Part shown: in pieces, positions 19,213 to 28,247 of the stretch
Numbering within the stretch: the first letter of the stretch is position 1
Layout of the letters: each line of letters opens with the position of its first letter
Source of the DNA: Dermabacter hominis NBRC 106157
GTDB lineage: Bacteria; Actinomycetota; Actinomycetes; Actinomycetales; Dermabacteraceae
Reading direction: 5' to 3'
Length of the DNA stretch: 64,000 nucleotides
Assembly: GCF_001570785.1 (NCBI RefSeq)
Contig: NZ_BCSI01000001.1
Coordinates: 496,001 to 560,000 of the forward strand
Program-made: the position numbers and the translations under genes
The notes under the pieces: generated by a model
Told to the model about the DNA's origin: nothing
The model's input: the letters and a program-made list of their open reading frames with translations, nothing else
Database searches by the model: none

Positions 19213-19244
19213 AAAAGGCCTCGGCGCGGTTGCCGAGGCCTTTT
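19213..19244. terminator. Bidirectional Rho-independent terminator
   Basis: Perfect 13-bp stem: A4 plus GGCCTCGGC at 19213-19225 and the complement ending in T4 at 19232-19244, with a 6-base loop. A-run and T-run flanks let it serve the small membrane protein gene (+) and the convergent deoD (-). Confidence 0.92.
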
Positions 19245-19267
19245 CGTTGCGAAGAAGCAGGAGCGAG

Positions 19268-20002
19268 CTATTGCGCACGCTTCTTATCTGCGCTTTTATC
19301 GAGGGCCACGACGGCCTCGAGAGCCATGACGATCATTGAGTCGAACGTCTCCTGGCGTTCTTGAGCGCTCGTTTCTTCACCCGTGAGCAGATGGTCGGAA
19401 ATCGTGCACACGGATAGCGCCTTGCGGCCGAACTGTGCGGCGAGCGTGTACAGCCCAGCGGTTTCCATCTCGACTCCAAGCACACCGTAGTTGGCGAGGG
19501 TTTGGGTGATCGGATTCGGGTTGTAGAACTGGTCGGCGGAGAACAGACCGCCAACGCGATAGGGGAGTTCTTGCGCTTCGGCAGCTTCCACCGTGAGGCG
19601 CAGGAGTTCGAAGTCGGCCGCGGGGGCGTAGGTGACGTCACCGAAACGCGCGCGGTTCATGGCCGAATCCGTGCTGGCGGTGCTCGCGATCACGACGTCG
19701 CGCACCTTGACCTCCGGCGCCATACCGCCCGCGGTGCCCACGCGGATGATGGCCTGGACGTCGTAGTCGTTCATGAGCTCGTGCGCGTAGATCGCCATCG
19801 ACGGCTGGCCCATGCCTGAGCCCTGCACGCTCACACGCACACCCTTGTAGGTGCCCGTGTAGCCGAGCATGCCGCGCACCTCGTTATAGAGCTTCGCATC
19901 GTCAAGGAAGGTTTCCGCGATCCACCTCGCGCGATAGGGGTCGCCGGGGAAGAGGACGTAGGGCGCGATCGCGCCTTCGGGGGCATTAATATGAGTAGAC
20001 AT
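19268..20002 (-). CDS. deoD: Purine-nucleoside phosphorylase, DeoD (hexameric) type
   Basis: Phosphorolysis of purine (deoxy)nucleosides to base and (deoxy)ribose-1-phosphate, 244 aa. The family start [21 protein letters not shown] and phosphate-binding features are present. [38 protein letters not shown] and the catalytic-site segment [18 protein letters not shown] follow the hexameric DeoD pattern. The length is standard. It is divergent from the MFS transporter across a 29-base gap and ends at a shared bidirectional terminator. Confidence 0.96.
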   Translation of the reverse strand: MSTHINAPEGAIAPYVLFPGDPYRARWIAETFLDDAKLYNEVRGMLGYTGTYKGVRVSVQGSGMGQPSMAIYAHELMNDYDVQAIIRVGTAGGMAPEVKVRDVVIASTASTDSAMNRARFGDVTYAPAADFELLRLTVEAAEAQELPYRVGGLFSADQFYNPNPITQTLANYGVLGVEMETAGLYTLAAQFGRKALSVCTISDHLLTGEETSAQERQETFDSMIVMALEAVVALDKSADKKRAQ

Positions 20003-20031
20003 GCCTTAAGCCTACGGTGTTTGGAGATGGG

Positions 20032-21324
20032 ATGCCCGAAACTTGTCTGCCAGATCGTGAAGCCGTCCGCGCAAGGTGGGCGGTCTCGCTTGTGTTTCTC
20101 CTCAATGGCGTGAGTTTCTGTGCGATTCTCCCGCGCTACCCGGAGATAGTGCGGCAGCTGGGCATCAACAACGCGGAACTTGGACTCGCCGTCGGTCTCG
20201 GACCGCTCGGCGGCCTCGCTTTTGGCTTGCTCGCCGCGCCGATTATGAAGCGGCTCGGATCCGGGAAAACCGCGGTGATCTTTCAGATCCTCGCCTCGAG
20301 CGCGCACGTGCTCATCTATCTAGCTCCGAGCTGGGGCATGCTCGCGCTCGGCTTCGTGCTCGCGATGAGCTTCGACGCCATCACCGATATCGCGCAGAAC
20401 GCCCACGGGATGAGGGTCGAGCGCCGTTATCGCCGCTCGATCATCAACAGCTTTCACGGATTTTGGTCCCTCGGTGCTGTGCTCGGGGGCGTGATCGGCT
20501 CCGCGTGCGCGCAATTCGGTGTCCCGCTCGCCTGGCAAGGCTGGGGCGGGCTCGTCGTGTTTGGGGCCATCGCGATTGCGAACTTCCCGTTCCTGCTCAA
20601 AGGTTCCGACGCTTCCGAGCGCGTCAAAGAGGTCTCGTCTCCAAGCGCCTCCTCCGCGAACGAAGCCCCGGCTGACCTCATGGGGGAGACGAGCGGCGCC
20701 CCCCTCTTCGAAAGCACCACGCCACAACGCGGGAAGCTCGGTGCGCTCGCGCTCCTCGGCGCGCTCGGCATGGTTCTTGTATTTGCCGGCTCGACCGAGG
20801 ATGCGGGTAGCACATGGGGTGCGCTCTTCATGACCCACACCTTCGATGCTTCGCCGTTCGTCGCGGGGCTCGCTTTCGTCGCCCTCCAAGGTGCGCAGAT
20901 GGTCGGTCGATTCGTGGGAGACCCGATCGTCGATGCGTGGGGCGACCGAAAAACGGCGCGCGTCGGCGCGGTAATTTCGTTCGTGGGTATGGGCTTCATG
21001 CTCGTGTGGCCAAACGCCGTGACGGCGGTCATCGGCTTCGCCGCTGCGGGCTGGGGTGTCGCGACCCTCTTCCCGGCTGTCTTCCGTGCGGGCGACAACA
21101 TTGAAGATTTCGGTCACGGGGTCGGCATCACCGTTGTCGGGTGGTTCGCGCGCATCGGGTTCCTTCTCGCCCCACCGATCGTCGGCTGGCTCGCCGACCT
21201 CTTCACTCTCCGCTATGCCCTCGCGCTCGTGCCCCTCTACGCGATCGGGATCTTCATCTTCGCCGGTGCCCTCGAAGACATGACAAAGACCGATAAGCGC
21301 GCGAAGGCCGCGGGTACAGCGTAG
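20032..21324 (+). CDS. MFS transporter (YbjJ-like)
   Basis: Major facilitator permease, 430 aa, with about 12 hydrophobic spans. The first is SLVFLLNGVSFCAILPRYPEI. A helix 4-5 region ALGFVLAMSFDAITDIAQNAHG and a repeat in the second half (GLAFVALQGAQMVGRFVGDPIVD) fit the YbjJ-like branch. Substrate is unknown. A polar insert at ~205-240 is the central cytoplasmic loop. The ATG at 20032 has GGAG five bases upstream; the GTG at 20017 would add five residues. It is divergent from deoD, so a nucleoside-related role is possible but unsupported. Confidence 0.82.
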   Translation: MPETCLPDREAVRARWAVSLVFLLNGVSFCAILPRYPEIVRQLGINNAELGLAVGLGPLGGLAFGLLAAPIMKRLGSGKTAVIFQILASSAHVLIYLAPSWGMLALGFVLAMSFDAITDIAQNAHGMRVERRYRRSIINSFHGFWSLGAVLGGVIGSACAQFGVPLAWQGWGGLVVFGAIAIANFPFLLKGSDASERVKEVSSPSASSANEAPADLMGETSGAPLFESTTPQRGKLGALALLGALGMVLVFAGSTEDAGSTWGALFMTHTFDASPFVAGLAFVALQGAQMVGRFVGDPIVDAWGDRKTARVGAVISFVGMGFMLVWPNAVTAVIGFAAAGWGVATLFPAVFRAGDNIEDFGHGVGITVVGWFARIGFLLAPPIVGWLADLFTLRYALALVPLYAIGIFIFAGALEDMTKTDKRAKAAGTA

Positions 21325-21371
21325 GCTCGGCAGACGTCGGCCCCGTCCCACGCCCCTCGAGCCCGCTCCTG

Positions 21372-21992
21372 CTATTCGAACGCGCGTGTGTCGCCCGCAC
21401 CGTCGCGCAGAACGCGCGGGACATCGCCCGTGAGGTCAATGATGCTCGTGGGCTCTGAGCCTGTGACCTCCCCGTCGATAATCGCAGGAATGAGGTGGCC
21501 GAGGCGATCCTCGACGACCCATGATTCCGTGAGCACGGAGCTCTCACCGGGCATGATGAGGCTCGAGCTCATGAGCGGCTCCCCGAGTGCCTCAACGATC
21601 GCGCGTGCCACCACGTGATCGGGAATGCGCGCACCAACCGTGTGTTTCTTCGGGTGGAGCATGCGGCGCGGGAGCTCCTTCGTTGCCGGCATGATGAACG
21701 TGTACGGGCCCGGGGTGTGGGCGCGCAGCAAGCGGTAGTTGGGATTCGAAATGCGCACGTAGGTGCCAAGCTGACCAAATTCGCTGCACATGACCGTAAA
21801 GTGGTGGTCTTTACCGGTGTGGCGAATCGTGCGGATCTGCTCCAACGCCTCGTGAGCACCGATGCGGCAGCCGAGCGCGTACCCCGAATCAGTGGGGTAC
21901 GCGATGAGCTCGCCGCCCTTTAGCCGCTCAACAGCCTGGTCGAGCAGGCGCTGCTGTGGAGTGACGGGGTGTATCGAAATGAGGCGTGCCAT
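21372..21992 (-). CDS. YciO-like protein (Sua5/YrdC/YciO family)
   Basis: 206 aa. The Sua5/YrdC/YciO fold is clear from ELIAYPTDSGYALGCRIG (~28-45), the KxR-like ATP/tRNA-site stretch IRTIRHTGKDHHFTVMC, PGPYTFIMPATKELPRRML and GARIPDHVVARAIVEALGEPLMSSS. The HPVTPQQRLL opening and HHFT wording fit YciO rather than the essential TsaC. YciO proteins may make threonylcarbamoyladenylate for tRNA t6A but are usually not the main enzyme. It sits just before the AMP-ligase-like gene on the same strand, separated by 9 bases. Confidence 0.85.
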   Translation of the reverse strand: MARLISIHPVTPQQRLLDQAVERLKGGELIAYPTDSGYALGCRIGAHEALEQIRTIRHTGKDHHFTVMCSEFGQLGTYVRISNPNYRLLRAHTPGPYTFIMPATKELPRRMLHPKKHTVGARIPDHVVARAIVEALGEPLMSSSLIMPGESSVLTESWVVEDRLGHLIPAIIDGEVTGSEPTSIIDLTGDVPRVLRDGAGDTRAFE

Positions 21993-22001
21993 GACCCCAT
22001 T

Positions 22002-23411
22002 TTAGTGCGGCGGCGCGGGAGCGAGCGTGACGTAGCCGTCCGCGTCAATCGAGGCGAGCGAAGTGGTCAGCACCCAGCCGTCCGCGCTCAGCACGGCCGT
22101 GCTTTTATCGGGCTTCTTCCAATACCCGTGGAACACCTGAGGGCCTTTGATCATGAGCTTGCCGACGGTTCCCGGGCCCACGACGCGCCTGCGGTCATTC
22201 AGATCGACGACCCGCACCTCGATCGAGGGGAGCGGTGTCCCCACGGTGTGCTCGCGCCCCTCTTCCGCGGTGCGCAAACACACGGTGACGCCCGCTTCAG
22301 CGCCGCTGTAACCGACCATGAGCGGCCAGCCAAGGTCCCGTGCCCAGTCCCGAAAACTCGGTGCATGGTCGCGGCTCACGGGAGTCAGCGCGAGCCTCAA
22401 CGTGAGGGACCGGCCTGTTGTGCGGGCATGCTCGGCGAGGAAGCGGAAGACCTCGGTATCGCCGGAGATCACCTCGGGAGGGTGCTTCTTGAGAGAGCGC
22501 ATTAGGCCGGCGCGGTCGAACCGCGGGAAGAGAATCGTGTGCCGACCGTAAAAGAGGCTGGTCGTGAGAGTATCGGCGATCCCGATCACCGAGTGCAGCG
22601 GCCAAAGCGCGTAGCCGGTCTCGGTCCCGGCCGGTGCCGACTCGAGATACTCCAGGGACTGGTGCGCGAGCGCCGTGAGATTGTCGTGGGTGAGCATCGC
22701 CCCGAGCGAGCTGGCCCGCGTGTGCCCTTCGTACACGATGGCCGCGAGGTCACGCGGGCTGGGGTAGGGGTAGTCGTCAGGGAGCGGCGCTGAGCAGAGC
22801 AGGTCCTTGAGGCGCGTGCGCGTACCAAAATTGAGGGGAAGCTGCGCGGGGCCCTTTGGCGGTGACGCAACCCGCATGACTCCCTTGCCTCCCGCTTTCG
22901 CAATCTCTGCGAGCGCCCCCGTAAGCGTGAGCCGACGCGGGGCAGTCTTCGGAAGCTCCGGCGCTTGGACGGTGATGACGGTTTTTGGTCGCGCGTGCTG
23001 GTCGAGACCCGCGAGCGCATTGAGACGATACTCGGCGATGATGACCGCGACCGGTGTGTAATCGGCAAATTCCCGGCTTAGGCGCATCATCGGTTCGCGA
23101 TCGGAGTGCTGTACGGCGATCGCTCCGATCCGAAGGACCGCGTGGAACGCGACCACGGCTTCGATGCTCATAGGCAGGACGATCGCGACGCGGTCGCCCG
23201 CACGGATTCCCGAATCCAAGAGACCCTGCGCAAGGCATCGAATGCGGCGGCCAAGCTGCCCATAGCTCACGCGCGTTCCGCCCATCTCGATAGCCGTGCG
23301 GGAACGGAAATGCGAAATGGCAAAATCGAGAAGTTCCGAGGCATTCAGGGGGAGGGGTTGCGCGCTCGCCTCGGAAGCCGGATCGACGACGTACGGCCGT
23401 GCCGCGGGCAT
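22002..23411 (-). CDS. Eroded AMP-binding (ANL superfamily) protein, probable non-catalytic
   Basis: 469 aa; resembles long-chain acyl-CoA ligases through GTRVSYGQLGRRIRCLAQGL, AGDRVAIVLPMSIEAVVAFHA, the A5-like GYSGAEAGVTV and KGPQVFHGYWKKPDKS. Key sites are changed. The Ser/Thr/Gly P-loop with Lys is replaced by IVYEGHTRASSLGAML (~224). The ribose-binding Asp of the GD motif is missing in GWVLTTSLASIDADGY. The protein stops right after this, so the C-terminal lid domain with the catalytic Lys is absent (family usually 500-600 aa). The frame itself is open and intact. It is either a pseudoenzyme or the remains of an acyl-CoA ligase. Convergent or divergent neighbours give no pathway clue. 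Confidence 0.72.
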   Translation of the reverse strand: MPAARPYVVDPASEASAQPLPLNASELLDFAISHFRSRTAIEMGGTRVSYGQLGRRIRCLAQGLLDSGIRAGDRVAIVLPMSIEAVVAFHAVLRIGAIAVQHSDREPMMRLSREFADYTPVAVIIAEYRLNALAGLDQHARPKTVITVQAPELPKTAPRRLTLTGALAEIAKAGGKGVMRVASPPKGPAQLPLNFGTRTRLKDLLCSAPLPDDYPYPSPRDLAAIVYEGHTRASSLGAMLTHDNLTALAHQSLEYLESAPAGTETGYALWPLHSVIGIADTLTTSLFYGRHTILFPRFDRAGLMRSLKKHPPEVISGDTEVFRFLAEHARTTGRSLTLRLALTPVSRDHAPSFRDWARDLGWPLMVGYSGAEAGVTVCLRTAEEGREHTVGTPLPSIEVRVVDLNDRRRVVGPGTVGKLMIKGPQVFHGYWKKPDKSTAVLSADGWVLTTSLASIDADGYVTLAPAPPH

Positions 23412-23590
23412 GAGCGCCTCCTCTCCGGGATCCTGTTTGGGGCGTGCGAGACTCGCCCCTGCATCTGACGTGTGCAGTCTAAGGAGCGAACCTGCATATT
23501 AACCCGAGACACCCGGGGTGCTTCATGGGAGGAGTAGCAACGTCGCACGTGGTTGCACTTTGGGCAAGCCGAGTGTGCGAAAGTAGCACC

Positions 23591-24022
23591 GTGAATGAGA
23601 ACAAGCAGGCGGGAGCGGTGAGCGTGCGTCTTGATACGTGGCTGCACGCGGTGCGGCTATTCAAAACGCGTTCCCTCGCCGCGAGCGCGATCAGAGCCTC
23701 GCACGTGCGCGTCGATGGCGAGGTCGTCAAGCCGAGCTTCCGCTTGAGCGTGGGCAGCACGGTTGCCATACGCCACCCCGGTTACACGAATGAGTACGTA
23801 GTCAAAAAACTGCTTGCGAAGCGTGTGGGGGCGCCACTCGCGCGCGAGGCCTATACCGACATCTCCGTTCCGCCGCCCCCGCAGCTCTTCGCGGCGCCAC
23901 CGCGACGTGAGCGTGGGACTGGCCGCCCCACGAAGAAGGAACGCCGGGCGCTCGACCGTCTGCGCGGTCGCGAATCGCAAAACGGCAGGTGGACGACCAT
24001 TTTCGACAATGATGAAAGTTGA
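23591..24022 (+). CDS. S4-domain RNA-binding protein (Hsp15/HslR-like)
   Basis: 143 aa. A single S4 domain runs from VRLDTWLHAVRLFKTRSLAASAI through HVRVDGEVVKPSFRLSVGSTVAIR (~12-60). A long basic tail follows (RRERGTGRPTKKERR). This is the HslR/Hsp15 architecture; Hsp15 binds stalled 50S subunits with nascent chains after heat shock. It lies directly upstream of clpB, and its stop codon is inside the HAIR-like operator, which suits a heat-shock link. The start is uncertain: GTG at 23591 is used. GTG at 23618 or 23624 is closer to the S4 domain, and the latter has GGGAG at good spacing. Confidence 0.82.
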   Translation: MNENKQAGAVSVRLDTWLHAVRLFKTRSLAASAIRASHVRVDGEVVKPSFRLSVGSTVAIRHPGYTNEYVVKKLLAKRVGAPLAREAYTDISVPPPPQLFAAPPRRERGTGRPTKKERRALDRLRGRESQNGRWTTIFDNDES

Positions 24023-24040
24023 GTGGAATAGACTCAACTT
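24016..24040. promoter_or_regulatory. HAIR-like HspR operator upstream of clpB
   Basis: Perfect inverted repeat AAGTTGAGT-N7-ACTCAACTT. The HAIR consensus bound by HspR is CTTGAGT-N7-ACTCAAG. The TTGAGT/ACTCAA core and 7-base spacer match exactly; only the outermost base of each half differs. It overlaps the stop codon of the S4 gene and lies 112 bp upstream of the clpB start. HspR itself is not in the window. Confidence 0.85.
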
Positions 24041-24050
24041 TGGTGGCGTT
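24025..24050 (+). promoter_or_regulatory. Candidate SigH/SigR-type promoter of clpB
   Basis: GGAAT (24025-24029), then 18 bases, then GTT (24048-24050). This matches the GGAAT-N18-GTT consensus of actinobacterial SigR/SigH oxidative and heat-stress promoters. The -35 element lies in the spacer and right half of the HAIR repeat, so a bound repressor would block it directly. Confidence 0.65.
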
Positions 24051-24151
24051 GCATAGAGCGTAAGCGTGAGAACGAGGAAAGCTCGGCAACCGTCGGACCT
24101 GCCAGGCCACAACCCCGCTCCACGCACACCCACGTGAAAGGAGCGGAAAAT

Positions 24152-26770
24152 ATGCAATTTTCCTTCACCCAACGCTCGCGCGAAGCCGTCGAGTCGGCAA
24201 CGCGCGCGGCGGAAGCACTGCGCAACACCAACGTCACCGGTCTGCACTTGCTCGCGGCACTGCTCGAACAAGAAGACTCAATCGCGACGGCTGTCCTCAC
24301 CGACACGGGCGTCCACATCGGCGCGCTCAAAGAGCGGATCAACCAAGAAATCCAGCGCTTGCCACGCCTCACCGGGAGCACCGACCAAAAACCCGTCTTC
24401 CAGGGCGATGGCTACGACGCACTTGAAGCCGCCGGGAAAGAAGCCGGCGCCGGCATGGGGCGAGGGGCAGAAGGGTACATCTCGACCGAGCACTTGCTCT
24501 ACGGCATCGCCAAGGCCGTAAAAACCCCTGGCGACATCCTCAAAGACTTCGGCGCGACCCCGAAAGCGATCCGCGCCAGCATCGCAAAACTCACCAAAGG
24601 AACAAGCATGAACAAAGAAAACCCGGAAGGCTCCTTCAAGAGCCTCGAAAAATTCGGGGTCGACCTCACCGCCCGCGCGCGTGAAGGCAAGCTCGATCCC
24701 GTCATCGGCCGCGATAGCGAAATCCGCCGCGTCGTCCAGGTGCTCAGCCGCCGCACGAAGAATAATCCCGTGCTCATCGGCGAGCCCGGTGTCGGCAAAA
24801 CCGCCGTCGTCGAAGGCCTCGCCCAGCGCATCGTTGAGGGAGACGTGCCCGAATCGCTCCGCGGCAAGACCCTCGTCTCGCTCGACCTTTCCTCGATGGT
24901 CGCCGGCTCGAAATACCGTGGCGAATTTGAAGAGCGCCTCAAGAGCGTCCTCGACGAAATCCGCGACTCGAACGGCAACGTCATCACGTTCATCGACGAG
25001 CTCCACACAGTCGTCGGCGCAGGCGGCACAGGCGAGGGTTCCATGGACGCCGGCAATATGCTCAAACCCATGCTCGCGCGCGGCGAACTTCGCATGGTAG
25101 GTGCGACGACCCTCGACGAATACCGCGAACGGATCGAAAAAGACCCGGCTCTCGAACGCCGCTTCCAACAGGTCTTCGTGGGCGAGCCAAGCGTCGAAGA
25201 CACGATTACGATCCTCCGCGGCCTCAAAGATAAATACGAGGCGCACCACAAGGTCACCATTTCAGACTCGGCGCTCGTCGCGGCGGCCTCGCTTTCCGAT
25301 CGCTACATCAACAGCCGCCAGCTCCCCGATAAGGCCATCGACCTCATTGACGAAGCTGCCTCGCGCCTGCGGATGGAACTCGACTCCTCACCCGTTGAGC
25401 TCGATGTCCTTCGCCGCCAGGTCGACCGGCTCAAGATGGAAGAGCTCGCCCTCAAAGGCTCGGATGATCCAGGGTCGCTCGCGCAACTCGCGAGCGTCCG
25501 CGAGCATCTCGCCGCGCGCACCGAGGAGATGAACGAGCTCTCCGCCCGCTGGGAGCGCGAGAAGTCCGGCCTCAACGAGGTAGGCGAGCTCAAGGCAAAG
25601 CTCGAGGATCTTCGCATGCAGGCCGATCGTGCCCAACGCGAAGGCGACCTGAGCCGTGCCTCGAAGATCCTTTACGGCGACATCCCCGAGCTCAAAAAGA
25701 AGCTCGTGGAACTCGAGCACGGGGAAGGTGCCGAGAGTCGAGCTGATGACGAGGAGCAAAAGCCGCTCGTCGCCGACAAGGTCGGGCCCGACGACATCGC
25801 CGGCGTGGTGTCCTCGTGGACCGGCATCCCCGCTGGCCGACTCCTCAGGTCCGAGACGCAAAAGCTTCTCGACATGGAGGACATCATCGGCAAACGCCTC
25901 ATCGGTCAGCGCAAGGCCGTCGCCGAGGTCTCTGATGCCGTGCGCCGCTCACGTGCTGGAATCGCCGACCCGAACCGTCCTACGGGATCCTTCCTCTTCC
26001 TCGGCCCCACGGGCGTTGGCAAGACCGAACTCGCCAAATCCCTCGCCGAGTTCCTCTTCGACGACGAACGCGCAATGGTTCGCATCGACATGTCCGAATA
26101 CGGTGAAAAGCACAGCGTCTCCCGCCTCGTGGGTGCGCCCCCGGGCTACGTTGGCTACGAAGAGGGAGGGCAGCTCACCGAGCAGGTCCGACGCCGCCCC
26201 TACACCGTCATTCTCCTGGATGAAATCGAGAAGGCTCACCCGGACGTTTTCGACATCCTCCTCCAGGTGCTCGACGACGGCCGCCTGACCGACGGCCAAG
26301 GGCGCACGGTCGACTTCCGGAACACCATTGTGATCCTCACGTCCAACTTGGGCGCGCACTTCCTCCAGGACGAGAGCCTCGACGACAGCGCGAAACGCGA
26401 GGCGGTCATGAACGCTGTTCGCGCCGCGTTCAAGCCCGAGTTCGTCAATCGTCTCGACGACATCGTCATGTTCGATTCCCTCAGCCGCGAGGAGCTGCGC
26501 CGCATCGTTGGCCTCCAGGTGGCGTCGCTTGCCGCGCGTCTCAAGGATCGCCGCATCACCCTCGAGGTGAGCGACGCTGCCGAGGACTTGCTTGCGGAAC
26601 GCGGATTCGACCCAGCGTATGGCGCGCGCCCGCTCAAGCGTCTCGTGCAAAAGGAGATCGGCGATGCGCTCGCGCGCCTCATCCTCACGGGCGAGGTCAC
26701 GGACGATCAGAAGGTCACGGTTGACGTGGAGCACGAGGAGGGGGCGCCGGCCCGCCTCGTCCTCCACTGA
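24152..26770 (+). CDS. clpB: Chaperone ClpB (Hsp100 disaggregase)
   Basis: Hexameric ATPase that threads and refolds aggregated proteins with DnaK. 872 aa, full length. It has a Clp N domain (1-~145), first AAA+ with GEPGVGKT at 210-217, a long coiled-coil middle domain (~400-530, [18 protein letters not shown] onward), and second AAA+ with GPTGVGKT at 618-625. No ClpP-binding IGF loop is seen, as expected for ClpB. The ATG at 24152 has AAAGGAG (24136-24142). An in-frame GTG at 24134 precedes that site and is not the start. Control is probably by HspR and a SigH-like factor. Its TGA stop is also the first three bases of a repeat. Confidence 0.97.
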   Translation: MQFSFTQRSREAVESATRAAEALRNTNVTGLHLLAALLEQEDSIATAVLTDTGVHIGALKERINQEIQRLPRLTGSTDQKPVFQGDGYDALEAAGKEAGAGMGRGAEGYISTEHLLYGIAKAVKTPGDILKDFGATPKAIRASIAKLTKGTSMNKENPEGSFKSLEKFGVDLTARAREGKLDPVIGRDSEIRRVVQVLSRRTKNNPVLIGEPGVGKTAVVEGLAQRIVEGDVPESLRGKTLVSLDLSSMVAGSKYRGEFEERLKSVLDEIRDSNGNVITFIDELHTVVGAGGTGEGSMDAGNMLKPMLARGELRMVGATTLDEYRERIEKDPALERRFQQVFVGEPSVEDTITILRGLKDKYEAHHKVTISDSALVAAASLSDRYINSRQLPDKAIDLIDEAASRLRMELDSSPVELDVLRRQVDRLKMEELALKGSDDPGSLAQLASVREHLAARTEEMNELSARWEREKSGLNEVGELKAKLEDLRMQADRAQREGDLSRASKILYGDIPELKKKLVELEHGEGAESRADDEEQKPLVADKVGPDDIAGVVSSWTGIPAGRLLRSETQKLLDMEDIIGKRLIGQRKAVAEVSDAVRRSRAGIADPNRPTGSFLFLGPTGVGKTELAKSLAEFLFDDERAMVRIDMSEYGEKHSVSRLVGAPPGYVGYEEGGQLTEQVRRRPYTVILLDEIEKAHPDVFDILLQVLDDGRLTDGQGRTVDFRNTIVILTSNLGAHFLQDESLDDSAKREAVMNAVRAAFKPEFVNRLDDIVMFDSLSREELRRIVGLQVASLAARLKDRRITLEVSDAAEDLLAERGFDPAYGARPLKRLVQKEIGDALARLILTGEVTDDQKVTVDVEHEEGAPARLVLH

Positions 26771-26839
26771 ATTCCATAGGGGTTGTGGGGGGTTATTCGC
26801 ACCCTCCACTGGATTCCATAGGGGGTGTGGGGGTTATTC
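26763..26839 (+). repeat. Two tandem copies (A, B) of a G-rich repeat at the 3' end of clpB
   Basis: Copy A starts at 26763 and copy B at 26805, a 42-base period. Both read TCCACTG(A/G)ATTCCATAGGGG, then a TGTGGGGG block and TTATTC. The clpB stop codon is formed by bases of copy A (26768-26770). The core (26768-26794 and 26810-26835) reappears inverted next to leuS. The TGTGGGGG of copy B can pair with CCCCCGCA at 26851-26858, giving a hairpin just before the end of the accessory gene. Confidence 0.88.
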
Positions 26840-26860
26840 CTCGGGTTTAGCCCCCGCAAC

Positions 26861-28075
26861 CTACCGCATTGCCTGGCGTCGGAATGCTTCGCGAACCTTG
26901 ACGACGAGAGGCCACTCGCGAGGCTCCGGCGCCAGCGCATATGGCGATGACTTAAAGTTGACGCGATTGATGCGAGGCATCCCCGGCGCGTCTATTCGGT
27001 ATTTTGTTGGAAACTCGTCGCACCAACCGACATACGGGAGGTCATCTTTAAAAATCGGGACGACCTCCCACCCCGCCTCCCGAAGAATCTCGGCGTGGTA
27101 GTGATCGCGCGCCGCCCGTTCCGGCTCCTCGTGGGAGCTTCCCTGATACTCCACAACGACCTTCTGCGCCGGATAGACGAGATCGCGGTCGGGAATCACA
27201 ACCCCGCCGGGAAGAAGAATCGGAATGTTGAGCTTCGGTTCGGGGAGACCCGCCTCGACAAGAAGGAGGCGGCACAGAGTCTCTTGGGGCGAATCCGAGC
27301 CCACGCGAATATTGTCGAGTGCCCATCGCGTATTGGTGGCCCCGTCAATCTTTGGGTATCTCTTCCGTGCGTCCTCAAGGCAAGCAATCGTGCAGAAGGG
27401 CTGGCTTCGCCCCTCGTAGTTCGGGCGCGGTCGACGCACGAGATAGTCGCCTACGGCCACGAGCTCAAACGGGTTCAGCACCGTCGCAAGATCAAGAAAC
27501 GTTCTCTCGCGGGACATGATCCTGAGCGGCTTTGTCCACAAGGGCGCGGTGGAGGGGTGCCACGGCATTCCGACGCTTGCTGAGCCACCGTCGGCACCTA
27601 AACCCGCACAAATCTGCTCGGGCCCCACAACAATGACATCGTCGCTTGCCAAAAGATGCTGCCGCCACTCGGCACATGGCTGCGTGGGGGAGCGGTGATG
27701 GTAGGGGTAAACAAAGTTCGGAAGGCTATTGAGTTTTTCGGGTATGCGCGCGTGAGCGCCTTGGATACGCGCCAGTTCCGGAGCTGGTGGGCATTCCTGC
27801 GCGAGGAATCTGGCGGGTAGAGGAAATCCCCACAGGAGTGCAGCAGAAATCTGAGAGAGTGCGGCTGTGGGGCATGCGTGAGTCACGATGCGCGCGTAGT
27901 CCCAACTTGTGGGCGAAAGATCCGTCGGAGCATAGATTCCCCGGTGGAGCTGCTGATAACTCGGCCCGCGGAGCTGATCGCGCGTGACAGCCTGCGCATA
28001 GGCCTCTTGGGACGTGAATGCGGTGTGCGCGAGGGCGGCCGGGATAGGAGCTCGGGTGCGTGCCATGGCTTGCAT
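26861..28075 (-). CDS. Accessory protein with AbiEi-like N-terminus and DUF559/PD-(D/E)XK-like C-terminus
   Basis: 404 aa. The N-terminal ~90 residues (AHTAFTSQEAYAQAVTRDQLRG, YQQLHRGIYAP, AALSQISAALLWGFPLP) resemble the AbiEi-type antitoxin/winged-helix region found ahead of DUF559 domains in actinobacteria. The C-terminal part has the order of a Vsr/RecB-like nuclease core: Glu265 in SPQETLCRLLL, Asp298 in PDRDLVYP, then Glu309-Tyr-Gln311 in VVVEYQGSSH, and AARDHYHAEILREAGWEVV. Biochemical activity is unknown; no toxin partner lies beside it. Base use looks less GC-biased than its neighbours. It is alone between convergent clpB and leuS, bounded by inverted repeats, so it appears acquired. 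The start could be ATG 28075 or 28066; neither has a clear ribosome site. Confidence 0.78.
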   Translation of the reverse strand: MQAMARTRAPIPAALAHTAFTSQEAYAQAVTRDQLRGPSYQQLHRGIYAPTDLSPTSWDYARIVTHACPTAALSQISAALLWGFPLPARFLAQECPPAPELARIQGAHARIPEKLNSLPNFVYPYHHRSPTQPCAEWRQHLLASDDVIVVGPEQICAGLGADGGSASVGMPWHPSTAPLWTKPLRIMSRERTFLDLATVLNPFELVAVGDYLVRRPRPNYEGRSQPFCTIACLEDARKRYPKIDGATNTRWALDNIRVGSDSPQETLCRLLLVEAGLPEPKLNIPILLPGGVVIPDRDLVYPAQKVVVEYQGSSHEEPERAARDHYHAEILREAGWEVVPIFKDDLPYVGWCDEFPTKYRIDAPGMPRINRVNFKSSPYALAPEPREWPLVVKVREAFRRQAMR

Positions 28076-28211
28076 GCTATGGATCGGCAGCTGTCACCAT
28101 GCGCGCCCCTGGGCGGAGTGGGAGAAACCAAGAAATGTGGAGCGCGAGCCGCCTCAGAGCGTTCGGCGAGAGTCGCTGTTCCGTCTCGAAGTGTCCCTCA
28201 CATCCAAGAAG

Positions 28212-28247
28212 TGTGGGGGCCTGAGTCACGCGACTCAAACCCCCACA
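28212..28247 (-). terminator. Composite hairpin within repeat copy C
   Basis: On the minus strand an 8-bp arm TGTGGGGG pairs with CCCCCACA. A 2x2 mismatch follows, then a 6-bp inner stem TGAGTC/GACTCA around GCGT. It lies downstream of leuS in its direction of transcription, with no T-run, so terminator function is likely but unproven. Confidence 0.55.
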
